64,000 bases of DNA from CAVPDE01 sp963707125. GTDB lineage: Bacteria > Desulfobacterota > DSM-4660 > Desulfatiglandales > HGW-15. The stretch lies in the NCBI GenBank assembly GCA_963707125.1, contig CAVPOU010000023.1:141147-205146 (forward strand), given 5' to 3'. A program made the translations under genes and the position numbers. Position 1 is the stretch's first letter; each line of letters starts with the position of its first letter. Of this stretch, positions 37,300 through 45,559 are shown piece after piece. The notes under the pieces were generated by a model. The model searched no databases. It was not told the origin of the DNA and saw only the letters and a program-made list of their open reading frames with translations.

Positions 37300-38319
37300 T
37301 CATTTCGCAATCCACCTCTTCCCCGCTCTGATGGCAAACTGGCATTCCAGAACCGGGGGCATCTCAGCCCGGAGCCTGTCAAAGTCAATCTGCGGATAAT
37401 CCTTCTTGCTCGCTCCGCCAGTCAGGTTGAAGCGAATCACCAGATCCTCGCTGAAGCGCCAGAACTGGCTCTGGATATTCTTTTCCGTTTCCTCCGTGCT
37501 TCGGCCCGCGGCCTCGATCTCCACGATTTCCATGTCCCAGGAGGGCAGAGGGACAAATCGCGTTTCCACTCTGTCCTGAAGCACTTCCCCCTCCACGAAC
37601 CCTTTTTCCTCGTCCATCTCGGCAAAGCTCATTCGCTGTGTTGAACCCGGATAGACAAAACCAATCTGTGGTTTCAAAGGATGGGGGAGGGTCTGGTAAC
37701 GATGGATGTGTCCTGCCGCAATGTAGGCGAAATCCGTGGGGACCGTGTCTCTGGCAACGGTATCCGGTCGCCCCAACCTGAAGATATAATCCCCGGGCCC
37801 CACCCTCGCTTCATCGAAAGTCTGATGGACGACCAGGATGTTCAAGTCACAACGGAGCTCTTCATACTCCGTGTCGTCCAGCGCCTTGAGAAAGGTTCGC
37901 TTGGAATTCTCCCGGATAAAAGGGAATCCGGCCACCCCGACCGAATATCCGTCGAGGTGAAGAAGCAAGGACTTGGGCCGGTCAAAAACGTAGATCCCCG
38001 GCAAGCCGTGAAAGAGGTCAAAAGGGAACTCGGAGCGTTCGTGATTCCCGGGAATGATCACCACGGGGATGCCGGCCTGGGAAAGTCTTCTGAAAGGCTG
38101 AATGAGATCGTCCAGCCTCTCTCTTGGAATGTAGAACTTGTTGAAAAGATCTCCGCTGTGGATGAACAGATCCGCCTCATTCTCAAGAGCATGGTCTATG
38201 ACCTTCAGGAAATTCCCGAGGATGGAGTCCGCTCTTCTTTGCCGCCCTCTGCTGTCCGACGCAGCGACCTTGAGCACTTCAAATCCAAGATGAGTGTCAG
38301 CGGTGTGAACGAACTTCAA
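37300..38319 (-). CDS. SbcD-like metallophosphoesterase (DNA repair exonuclease family)
   Basis: 339 aa from a TTG start (38319) that follows GGGGAAGGG; homology begins at once with KFVHTADTHLGF. Metal-binding motifs HTADTHLG, HSGDLFN, IPGNHE, VVHQTF and AAGHIHR are all in place, so the phosphoesterase is likely active. SbcD pairs with the SMC-like ATPase SbcC; none is next to it here. The start lies inside the 3' end of the upstream flavin oxidoreductase gene (23-bp overlap), indicating translational coupling. A longer frame to 38532 is an out-of-frame reading of that gene. Confidence 0.85.
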   Translation of the reverse strand: MKFVHTADTHLGFEVLKVAASDSRGRQRRADSILGNFLKVIDHALENEADLFIHSGDLFNKFYIPRERLDDLIQPFRRLSQAGIPVVIIPGNHERSEFPFDLFHGLPGIYVFDRPKSLLLHLDGYSVGVAGFPFIRENSKRTFLKALDDTEYEELRCDLNILVVHQTFDEARVGPGDYIFRLGRPDTVARDTVPTDFAYIAAGHIHRYQTLPHPLKPQIGFVYPGSTQRMSFAEMDEEKGFVEGEVLQDRVETRFVPLPSWDMEIVEIEAAGRSTEETEKNIQSQFWRFSEDLVIRFNLTGGASKKDYPQIDFDRLRAEMPPVLECQFAIRAGKRWIAK

Positions 38320-38851
38320 AGGACCCTTCCCCTTTCTTCCACTGTGCACAATACACTTTCTGAAAGGCTTCGTCAGCTTCTTTGCACTTGTTGCAGTAGA
38401 CGCACCGCAGGATTTCCGCTTCCCGCCCTTCCACGGTTTTCCTGGGCCAGTAGGGATCGCACAGGGTCGGTCTCGCAATCGCCACAAGGTCCGCTTCACT
38501 GTTTTCCAGAGCGCTTTCCGCAACCCCGGCATTGGGGATTCTCCCTGCAGTCACGATGGGCGTTTGGTGTCCTGCATGTCTCAAGGTCTCCCTAATGTCC
38601 GCAGCCAGGTACACGTTGACTTTCTCCGGCATCCAAAGAGGGGGCATGGCCCTGTGCCCGCTGTATCCCGTTTTCATGAAATGGATGATCTGGGGGGCAA
38701 TCCTGGCATCCGATTCTCCATGCACACGGTCCGTCAACTCCTCCGTAATCTCCCCTGCTTCCGTAGCCAGACGGGTGACAAGCGCCGGCATCACGATCCG
38801 GTTCTTGAGAGTCCGCTTACCGTTGAGGTTATAAGGCTCAAAAAGTGTCAT
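38297..38851 (-). CDS. Shrunken Old-Yellow-Enzyme-family protein with internal deletion
   Basis: 184 aa. The N-terminus MTLFEPYNLNGKRTLKNRIV is the normal start of NADH:flavin oxidoreductases (about 360 aa for the barrel). After residue ~42 the sequence jumps to the late barrel: TPIVTAGRIPNAGVAE, ADLVAIARPTLCDPYWPRK and the Fe-S cluster motif CVYCNKC. About 190 middle residues, including the active-site strands, are absent, yet the frame is open. This looks like an in-frame deletion; catalysis is unlikely. GGAG precedes the ATG. Confidence 0.7.
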   Translation of the reverse strand: MTLFEPYNLNGKRTLKNRIVMPALVTRLATEAGEITEELTDRVHGESDARIAPQIIHFMKTGYSGHRAMPPLWMPEKVNVYLAADIRETLRHAGHQTPIVTAGRIPNAGVAESALENSEADLVAIARPTLCDPYWPRKTVEGREAEILRCVYCNKCKEADEAFQKVYCAQWKKGEGSFEVRSHR

Positions 38852-38900
38852 GGACTCTCCAGCTACCCTGTCTAATATTCACTGAGGAATGCTCTCGGAA

Positions 38901-38968
38901 GTCATTCCCGCGAAGGCGGGAATCCAGGTTTTCAGAAGCCCCTGGACTCCCGCCTTCGCGGGAGTGAC
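38901..38968. repeat. GTCATTCCCGCGAAGGCGGGA palindrome pair
   Basis: CATTCCCGCGAAGGCGGGAA faces TCCCGCCTTCGCGGGAGTGA around CCAGG/CCTGG. The same family is at 19712 and 53417. The rest of the 243-bp gap has CGTCACTCGTCTCTTGTCAC-type repeats (also at 6870) and no gene. Confidence 0.6.
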
Positions 38969-39094
38969 GCTTCTCTCTTTTGTACCTAATTCTCTCTCCT
39001 GTTTGCTTGTCACTCGTCACTCGTCTCTTGTCACTGTGTTGCCTCCAACCTCCTCCCTCACGCCTATCGCGGCGCGCCGTAGTGTGGCCGGCCA

Positions 39095-41125
39095 TTATTT
39101 GACTTCACACGCCCCGTGAATCTGATCGCACGTCTCTGCAAAGAGTTTCCCGATCCAGTCCCTCATTTTCACAGCAGGAACGCCCCGCTCCTTTTCCTCC
39201 ATGCGGAGGTGAAAGAGCTTTACCGTGGTCAGGAAGGCTGCGTGGCTCCACGTGAGGGGAGACACGGAGAGGGGCTCACCGGTGTGCGGATGAACCTGCT
39301 CAGGCAAAACTCCTGAAGGCAGCGCGTGTTTCTCCACCCACCGCAGGAGCTTCAACCCCTCTTCTGTTTTACCCTTTTCAATAAAATAGTCCGCCAGCCA
39401 GAGGGTAGAAATGAACCAGGGATTTCCCGGTACATGGTCTCCGGAGCGGTAGTAAGTGTCGTTCTCGTATCGCGCCATACCGCCTGTTTCCGTTGAGACC
39501 CAAAGCTTTTGCTCGAGGGCTTCCATCGTGGCTTCCATGCGCGGATCATCCACCGTGTACAGCCCAAAGGCGAAAAGTCCCCAGAGGCTTGAATCGCACG
39601 TCCCGTCGACCTGGAGTTCTCCGTCGTCATTGCGAAAAAGCATGCGGCAGAACCGGCCCAGTTCAGGCCTCCAGAGGTGCCTGGAGGCCGCGTCCCGGAT
39701 CTCGGATGCGGCTTGCTGGTAGACCCTGGCCCTCTCTTCCTCTCCAAACACAGTGCAGAAGACAGAGGCTGCAGCCAGGCCTCCGAACACGGCCGCAACC
39801 GTGAAGCTGGAGATCCCTCGCCTTTCCTCCCACAGATCGTAGGAGGGGCCGGGCAGGCCGGTTCCCAAATCCCGGTAGCGGACCATGAAGCTTGCAGCTT
39901 TTTTGATCAGAGATTTGTAAAAGGGTTTCACGAATTCAACGTCCCGGTACAGGACAAAGTGGTGCCACAGGGCCCAGATGACGAGCGCCGTCTCATCCTC
40001 TTGAATCGGAAGTTGAGCAATCTTGCCGTCAAACCAGGGATGCCAGGACGAGGCCAGGGTGCCGTCAGGATTGTATTTGTGAAGCAGGTAGCCCTCTCCT
40101 TCCATCACCCTTGCAGCAAAATCATAAAACCGCTGCGCCGGCATCGGGTAACCGGCCAGATCCAACGCATAAGCTGTCAGAGCCCCGTCACGGGGCCAGA
40201 CGTAGGAGTAGGTGTCCCGGTTGAACTGGATCACATCCGAGTCGTTAGCCGCCAGGATCCCGCCCTGCCAGTCGAGCTGAGTGCTCAGGACCAGGAGGCT
40301 GCGGCGGTAGAGCTTCTGAATCCCAGGGGGAACATGGGAATCGGGCGCGGATTCCTTGCGCGCCCAGAGTCTCCAGTAGTCTCCGGTGCGCTTGATGAGC
40401 ACTGCGGGATGCTTGTGTCGAACCAGAGCATTAATGCGGCGCACTTCCGCCCAACTCTCCCCTGCGCAAATCCAGTAGCACGCTTTGCCGCTCCCGTGAC
40501 CCTCCAGATCGAGTGCGAGGGAGAGGACCGAGTCCACGGACCCTTGGGCAATCGTGTTTCCCGAGAGGGTTCCATCTTCCGCATCCTTGTAAGTTCCCTC
40601 TCGCCCACCCACCTTCTTGAGGCCTACGGCGAACTGAGAGATATCCTCTGATTGTTCGGTCAGGCCGCTGATCAGGAAATACCTGGACCCCTTGTAGTGG
40701 ACGATTCCTTTTGCCTCCGGGTCATAGGCCGCTGTGTCTCCCACGCTGTTCCCGGAAATGTCAAAATCGTGGCTGAAAAAAAGCTCGATTCTTCTCTTCT
40801 CACGGTGAAAATTTTCTACCGCCACTTCGCGAAGAAAGACGTTCTCGTGGAAATCGACGGCATCCCTGCAAGTCAAGAGCAGGCCGAGATCCTGATGATA
40901 GAGACTCACATTCGTAACGAGCGTGCCTTCTTCATAAGTCAGTTCCTTTTTCCATTCATCTCCAACCCAGGAAAACCGGTCGCCCACGGAGACTCCCAAG
41001 CGAAACACATTGCCGCTCACATGGTTTTCCTGCCCCACATGCGGGAAATACAGATCCCGGATTCGGTAGTTCTTGTCAAAACACACCAGCAGCTTTCCGT
41101 TTCCAACAGGAATATCTCTGGGCAT
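39095..41125 (-). CDS. Glycoside hydrolase family 15 (glucoamylase/glucodextranase type)
   Basis: 676 aa, no signal peptide, so cytoplasmic. The N-terminal super-beta-sandwich (about 1-250) and (alpha/alpha)6 barrel (about 270-660) have WPRDG (310-314), the general acid Glu in YDLWEER (E433) and the general base Glu in SGVLPEQ (E609). It releases glucose from the non-reducing ends of alpha-glucans or trehalose-like sugars; storage glycogen is a likely substrate. Monocistronic, facing repeats on both sides. AAGGGG lies before the ATG. Confidence 0.9.
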   Translation of the reverse strand: MPRDIPVGNGKLLVCFDKNYRIRDLYFPHVGQENHVSGNVFRLGVSVGDRFSWVGDEWKKELTYEEGTLVTNVSLYHQDLGLLLTCRDAVDFHENVFLREVAVENFHREKRRIELFFSHDFDISGNSVGDTAAYDPEAKGIVHYKGSRYFLISGLTEQSEDISQFAVGLKKVGGREGTYKDAEDGTLSGNTIAQGSVDSVLSLALDLEGHGSGKACYWICAGESWAEVRRINALVRHKHPAVLIKRTGDYWRLWARKESAPDSHVPPGIQKLYRRSLLVLSTQLDWQGGILAANDSDVIQFNRDTYSYVWPRDGALTAYALDLAGYPMPAQRFYDFAARVMEGEGYLLHKYNPDGTLASSWHPWFDGKIAQLPIQEDETALVIWALWHHFVLYRDVEFVKPFYKSLIKKAASFMVRYRDLGTGLPGPSYDLWEERRGISSFTVAAVFGGLAAASVFCTVFGEEERARVYQQAASEIRDAASRHLWRPELGRFCRMLFRNDDGELQVDGTCDSSLWGLFAFGLYTVDDPRMEATMEALEQKLWVSTETGGMARYENDTYYRSGDHVPGNPWFISTLWLADYFIEKGKTEEGLKLLRWVEKHALPSGVLPEQVHPHTGEPLSVSPLTWSHAAFLTTVKLFHLRMEEKERGVPAVKMRDWIGKLFAETCDQIHGACEVK

Positions 41126-41428
41126 GCGCGATCACCCCTTTCGTTTTTCCAATCAATAAGCCCGAGGTCCCGTCTTGAAGGGACGGCTCAGAGCCACTGT
41201 CTTCCCTCCCCGGGTGCCCGCCCTCCGCAGCCCAACCCCAGGCCGACGGAGGATGAATGAAGGGTGAGGGCGGGGGAACTCATCCAACTGAACCTTTGAT
41301 GGACAGGTTTTGAGACCCAGGGTCAGAGTTGGTGCATCATATCATTAGTTAAGCTCAAATGAAAATTTCCCATAGGCAAAAACCATCGGCCAACATTGGA
41401 AACAGTGTCCCTTCCCACTGAAAACGGG

Positions 41429-41466
41429 TTGACAGCCCATGGAAGGAATGTCATACTATGTATGAC
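41429..41466 (+). promoter_or_regulatory. Promoter and operator of the BrnT/BrnA pair
   Basis: TTGACA (41429-41434), a 17-bp spacer and CATACT (41452-41457). A perfect inverted repeat GTCATAC-TAT-GTATGAC (41450-41466) covers the -10 and the likely start point, as expected for antitoxin autorepression. Confidence 0.7.
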
Positions 41467-41482
41467 TTCGTCTGGAGGCTCA

Positions 41483-41755
41483 TTGCGGATAAAAGAGTTC
41501 GAGTGGGATGAAGGGAATGCAATTCACTTGCAGCTTCGACATGGGATTGAACCAGAAGAAGCGGAGGAAACTTTTGCCTACAACCCCATTTTTCGTCGAA
41601 CAAAGAAGGGGCATTATGCAGTGTTTGGCCAAACGAGTGCAGGAAGGTATCTAACCATTGTTTTTGAGCTGAAAGTCGGCGGGATTGCTCGGCCGATTAC
41701 AGGCTGGGATATGAAGCGCGATGAAATTCGATATTTTAAAAGACACATAAGGTAA
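41483..41755 (+). CDS. brnT: BrnT-family toxin (RelE-like ribonuclease)
   Basis: 90 aa from TTG 41483, set by GGAGG just upstream and by the family start RIKEFEWDEGNAIHLQ. FEWDEGNA (F-x-W-D...N) and the end 'ARPITGWDMKRDEIRYFK' are typical BrnT. BrnT cleaves RNA and is neutralised by BrnA. It is followed 6 bp later by the antitoxin gene. A longer frame from 41396 would include the promoter, so it is not used. Confidence 0.82.
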   Translation: MRIKEFEWDEGNAIHLQLRHGIEPEEAEETFAYNPIFRRTKKGHYAVFGQTSAGRYLTIVFELKVGGIARPITGWDMKRDEIRYFKRHIR

Positions 41756-41761
41756 ATAACG

Positions 41762-42046
41762 ATGGGAAAGAAGCTTCAGAAAAAGGATTGGGCAGAGTAT
41801 TATGACGAGAAGGACATCCTCGATGAGCTTGTGACGGAATCCATTGAGTTCAGCTTAGACGAAGTGCTCTTGAAAGAGATTCTTTCCAAAGACCGGAAAA
41901 GAAAGCTCCAGAATGTGACCATTAAAATCGACCCTCTTCACCTCAGAGCCATTCGTAAACTTGCCACTGCCAAATCAATACCCTATCAAACACTGGTCCG
42001 CCATTGGCTATCAGAACAGATCAAGAAGGAATTGAATCTCGTCTAG
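41762..42046 (+). CDS. brnA: BrnA/CopG-type antitoxin
   Basis: 94 aa. An acidic N-terminal part probably wraps the toxin, and a C-terminal ribbon-helix-helix (NVTIKIDPLHLRAIRKLA, then IPYQTLVRHWLSEQI) would bind the operator at 41450. Two-gene operon with BrnT. Confidence 0.8.
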   Translation: MGKKLQKKDWAEYYDEKDILDELVTESIEFSLDEVLLKEILSKDRKRKLQNVTIKIDPLHLRAIRKLATAKSIPYQTLVRHWLSEQIKKELNLV

Positions 42047-42102
42047 ACCCTGGACATACCCATTCGGACAGGCCACCCAGAAGTTTACCTCAAGCCTTTC
42101 TT

Positions 42103-42203
42103 GGTGGCGGACAAACGATTTGAGTTTGTCCGTGCTGCCCCAAAGTTTGTCTGAAATCTGTCTCGTCGCCACGGACAAGCGGACTGAGCTTGTCCGTGCC
42201 ACG
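42103..42203. repeat. GGCACGGACAAAC palindrome, two copies
   Basis: Copies at 42103-42139 (GGTGGCGGACAAAC...GTTTGTCCGTGCTGCC) and 42168-42203. First members of the family that runs to 51.8 kb. Confidence 0.8.
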
Positions 42204-42213
42204 GTGCCGCCTG

Positions 42214-42942
42214 CTATTTCTTTTCCTCCAACTCGTCAAGATACTGTCGGCATATCTTGTTGGACGTCGTCATGAAACGATCAAGAGGCGTGATCTCACG
42301 GCTTACTACCTTCAGGGTCTCCGGAGACATCTTTCCCTCTTGAGCCAGCTGCAGGCCCGCCTCCTCGACCGCCTCCAGGATGTCCTTAACGGGTCTGTTC
42401 AGTTCCAGCAGCCCCCTGAACGTCTCCCCGCAGGGACGAAGAAGAGCGCCCGCGAATTCTCTTCCAATGGTCCTGCAAAAGGCTTTCATGTGCGCGAGAA
42501 GGGGATCGAAATTGTCCGGTTCCCAGAAGCCGCAGTTTGAGACAAGCACGACCTTACCGGCCTTTGTTCCTTCCCGCCGCGAATGGGCGCAGTGACCGTT
42601 GCGAAGCTCTACAAAGGGAAGGATGAGAGGGACCAGCCGGTCCATCAGGTTTTTCATGGTGCCGCTGACCCCGTCAAAATAGACGGGCGTCCCGAAAACC
42701 CAGACATCCGCTTCCCGGAGTTTCGGATAAAGGCTCTGCATGTCGTCCTTGTGAATGCAGGTGCCCGGCTTTTGAAACCAGCAGTGAAGATCGCCTGAAC
42801 AGGGCCTGATCTTGAGCTTCCGGGTGTAGAAAAGCTCCACCTGTGCACCCCCACTCTCCAACCCTTTAAGGAAAGGGTTGAGAATCAGCGACGTGTTGGC
42901 TTTTTCAGCTTTTGGGCTGCAATTGAAGGCGATGGCTTTCAT
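42214..42942 (-). CDS. NAD(P)H-dependent FMN reductase/flavodoxin-fold protein
   Basis: 242 aa. FNCSPKAEKANTS is the flavin-phosphate loop, and FGTPVYFDGVSGTMKNLMDR the second flavin segment. Cys residues at about 48, 54 and 62 (PCSGDLHCWFQKPGTC) are like those of iron-sulfur flavoproteins. It is a distant relative of the protein at 12391. It is bracketed by the GGCACGGACAA repeats. Substrate unknown. Confidence 0.8.
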   Translation of the reverse strand: MKAIAFNCSPKAEKANTSLILNPFLKGLESGGAQVELFYTRKLKIRPCSGDLHCWFQKPGTCIHKDDMQSLYPKLREADVWVFGTPVYFDGVSGTMKNLMDRLVPLILPFVELRNGHCAHSRREGTKAGKVVLVSNCGFWEPDNFDPLLAHMKAFCRTIGREFAGALLRPCGETFRGLLELNRPVKDILEAVEEAGLQLAQEGKMSPETLKVVSREITPLDRFMTTSNKICRQYLDELEEKK

Positions 42943-43000
42943 GTTTTATTCCTTGATAGTCTTGTATGAAAACCCCTACCATGATTAGGGCATTCCTTCG

Positions 43001-43283
43001 TGGCACGGACAAGCGAAATGAGCTTGGCCGTGCCGCCCGCAACTCCGTAGCCCCTCCCTTGGTGCCACGGACAAACGATGTGAGTTTGTCCGTGCCACCG
43101 ACAAGTCCCTAGTCCCTCTTCGTGCCACGGACAAGCGAAATGAGCTTGTCCGTGCCACCCACAACTCCTTAGCCCCTCCCTTGGTGCCACGGACAAACGA
43201 TGTGAGTTTGTCCGTGCCACCGACAAGTCCCTAGTCCCAATCTTCCTGCCACGGACAAACGATGTGAGTTTGTCCGTGCCACC
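43001..43283. repeat. Array of five GGCACGGACAAAC palindromes
   Basis: Copies at 43001-43035, 43061-43099, 43123-43159, 43183-43221 and 43247-43283, spaced about 61 bp. Two unit types alternate (loops ACAAACGATGTGAGTTTGT and ACAAGCGAAATGAGCTTGT). The spacers also repeat (ACAACTCCTTAGCCCCTCCC and GACAAGTCCCTAGTCCC), giving a 122-bp higher-order period. It ends two bases before the 3' end of the selenoprotein-like gene. Confidence 0.88.
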
Positions 43284-43284
43284 A

Positions 43285-43854
43285 TCAAAGCAGCCTGTAG
43301 GGATAAGCCCTTTTTGTCCACTCGCTGTCGCGATACTCCGCTGCCAGTTTCTCGTATGCCTCCTTGAGAGGTTTGGGGGTGTGTGTGCTCTTGTATCCGC
43401 ATACGCCTCTCAGGAAAATGGCCTCAGGTGCTGCCCCGCTCTTTGGATAATCCTTTAGCAGCGCTTCCAGGCTTACCAAGGCCTTCGCAAAATCCTCATG
43501 GTTGAAATCAATCTTTGCTTTACCCAGCAAAAGAGAAGGGATGAGTTCTTCCGGGGGCAGGAAACCCACGGTCCTGTGGTGTTCCTTTCCTTCCGTGTCC
43601 AGGGTCACCAGGGCAGGGGTCCATTTAACCTGGAACTGCTCGGCCAGAGGTTTGTGATCATGCGGAAGTCTGACGGGAATTAGATTTTGCTTGATAAAGG
43701 CAATCACCTTTGCGTCGGGGAACGTAACTGCTCCCATCTGCTGGCAACCGATTCAGCCGGGGTTGAAGAAATCCATAAGCACGGGTTTCTTTTCCGTCTT
43801 GGCTCTTGATAAAGATTTATTTAACTCGCTTTCCCACTGAATGGCATCTCCCAT
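43285..43854 (-). CDS. Thioredoxin-fold protein with UGA (selenocysteine) in UxxC
   Basis: 189 aa if the in-frame TGA (43755-43753) is read as selenocysteine. Before it lies MGDAIQWESELNKSLSRAKT, with AAAGGAG upstream of the ATG at 43854, and the thioredoxin strand VLMDFFNPG. After it the same frame continues IGCQQMGAVTFPDAKV, so the active site reads U34-I-G-C37. The cis-Pro (WTPALVTLD) follows at the expected place, and the C-terminal third is helical, TPR-like. Both halves are well formed and the stop falls exactly on the redox residue, which favours recoding over a nonsense mutation. Selenocysteine machinery is not in the window. Confidence 0.78.
43728..43747 (-). promoter_or_regulatory. 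Possible SECIS-like hairpin after the UGA
   Basis: TTGCCAGCAGATGGGAGCAG, starting five bases after the UGA, can form TTG/CAG and CCA/TGG stems with a GCAGA loop and a 2-nt bulge. The helix is short and partly G-U, and closer to the UGA than in fdhF, so this is tentative. Confidence 0.3.
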
Positions 43855-43980
43855 GGCTTGTCTCCTTTCTGGAAAAATGGTTGATTGGTTGTTTTCCAGT
43901 AATCCCTCACCTACTGGTTTTTGAAATTGCTTTTCAAGTCCGTTCTGGACAATGATGCTTGCTACTTTAGGATATTCTCG

Positions 43981-45249
43981 ATGCAAACTGAAGCGAAATC
44001 AGAACCTCTTGATCCTCATCGCTGGGTTGTGTTCGGCGTCATTTGTTCGATCTACATCCTCGTCTATTTCCACCGCGTCTCCACTTCCGTAATCGCCACA
44101 GATCTGCTCGCTGCTTTTCAGACCAGCGCGACCGCGCTCGGGTTTATGTCCTCCATGTACTTCTATCTTTACGCCTTTGAACAACCCTTGGTCGGCTATC
44201 TCTCCGACCGCTTGGGCCCGCGGCGGGTCGTGGTCTTGTGGTCACTTATTGCAGCCCTGGGCTGTGTGGTATTTGGTTTGGCCCCTTCCGTGGGATGGGC
44301 TGCAATAGGCCGAGGGCTCATTGGGTTTGGCGTAGGCGGGGTTTATGTTCCGGGCCTTAAAGCAATCTCTCAGTGGTTCTCACGAAAGGATCTCGGCACC
44401 ATGACAGGGATGCTGATCGGCTCCGGGAACCTGGGCGCTATTGTGGCCACCACGCCCCTTGCCTGGATGGCCGCCACATGGGGCTGGAGGTCCAGTTTCT
44501 TTGTGATCGGTGCATTGACCTTGGTCCTGGCTTTTCTTAGTTTCTTTTTCGTCCGGGATTATGTGGACAGAGAAGCTCCTCCCTCCAAGAAAACTGCCGG
44601 TGAAAAGCCTTTAAAGGCTTCGGCGCTTCATATTATCACCTCCTCCTGGTTCTGGCTGGTGGCCGCCCTTTTCTTCGGAGTATTTGGCGGGACTGTTTCT
44701 CTCCAGGGCCTCTGGGCAACCCCCTTTCTGATGTCGCTGTTCAACCTGGACCGTGATTACGCGAGCCTGATCAATATGGCTCTCCCGATCGGGTACATGC
44801 TCGGAGCGCCCTTCTTTGGCAGGCTTGGCGACCGCGTATTCGGCAACAGAGCCCACTTGCTTATTTTCCTTTTCGCCCTCCTCACCTGTGCATGGTTCGC
44901 TCTTACGTTCCTTCCGCATCAACTGGGATTGGGAGGCGTTATGGTCCTCTACGCTGTTGTCGGTGGTCTTGCAGGTGGGCTCGGTACCACGCTCTGGGCA
45001 ACGGCTCAGGCAAAGACCCCGTCTGCCATCATGGGCCTCATGTCCGGCCTCATGAACCCCTTCCCCTTGCTCGGAATGGCTGTCATGCAAGGGGTGACAG
45101 GGGCGATTGTCGACCATGCAGGCAAGGTGGGCGACGTTTATGCGCCCGAGGGTTACAGAAACGCGTTTCTTGTTCTCCTTCTCATTGCCGCCGCTTGTTT
45201 TGTTCTGTGTGTCGTGTTTAGAAAACGTCTTTCCACGACGAAGCAGTAG
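43981..45249 (+). CDS. Major facilitator superfamily transporter
   Basis: 422 aa with 12 predicted membrane helices. YLSDRLGPRRVV between helices 2 and 3 is the MFS loop motif, and helix 5 carries GSGNLGAIVATTPLAW. It resembles the sugar-phosphate/organic-anion (GlpT/nitrate-like) subgroup. Start at 43981; the region upstream overlaps the divergent thioredoxin-fold gene's leader. Substrate unknown. Divergent from the selenoprotein-like gene, 126 bp apart. Confidence 0.85.
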   Translation: MQTEAKSEPLDPHRWVVFGVICSIYILVYFHRVSTSVIATDLLAAFQTSATALGFMSSMYFYLYAFEQPLVGYLSDRLGPRRVVVLWSLIAALGCVVFGLAPSVGWAAIGRGLIGFGVGGVYVPGLKAISQWFSRKDLGTMTGMLIGSGNLGAIVATTPLAWMAATWGWRSSFFVIGALTLVLAFLSFFFVRDYVDREAPPSKKTAGEKPLKASALHIITSSWFWLVAALFFGVFGGTVSLQGLWATPFLMSLFNLDRDYASLINMALPIGYMLGAPFFGRLGDRVFGNRAHLLIFLFALLTCAWFALTFLPHQLGLGGVMVLYAVVGGLAGGLGTTLWATAQAKTPSAIMGLMSGLMNPFPLLGMAVMQGVTGAIVDHAGKVGDVYAPEGYRNAFLVLLLIAAACFVLCVVFRKRLSTTKQ

Positions 45250-45253
45250 TCCA

Positions 45254-45428
45254 GGTGCCACGGACAAGCGGTTTGGGCTTGTCCGTGCTGCCCGGAACTT
45301 CACAACCTGTGCCTTCTTCCCACGGACAAACAAATTCAGTTTGTCCGTGCCACCCGAACGTTTTCTCACACGTGATTTGGTGGCACGGACAAACATCCGA
45401 CAGAGGCGGAAAAAAGTTTGTCCGTGGC
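45254..45428. repeat. GGCACGGACAAAC palindrome, three copies
   Basis: Copies at 45254-45292, 45319-45354 and 45379-45428 (the last with a longer loop). Spacing about 60-65 bp, as in the array at 43001. Confidence 0.82.
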
Positions 45429-45559
45429 GTTCTTTTGGCCGGCGACCTTTGACATTTGATCATTGAGAGCTTATTTTTCATAATACATTGTGGTAGTCTC
45501 CAGAAAGCCCAAGCTCCACCCCTGGAGACATTCCAAGCCATTGTGAGAAAGGATTGACC

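Noticed and set aside
38320..38532. 71-residue extension of the SbcD-like protein
   Set aside because: It is the flavin-oxidoreductase gene read in another frame; family homology starts at the TTG.
43001..43283. CRISPR array
   Set aside because: Repeats of ~37 bp at ~61-bp spacing resemble one, but the spacers are themselves repeated, the units are palindromic end to end and no cas gene is present.
43753..43986. Separate 77-aa protein upstream of the thioredoxin-fold ORF
   Set aside because: It joins in frame to the downstream part through the UGA; its first 44 codons precede the real start and ribosome site.
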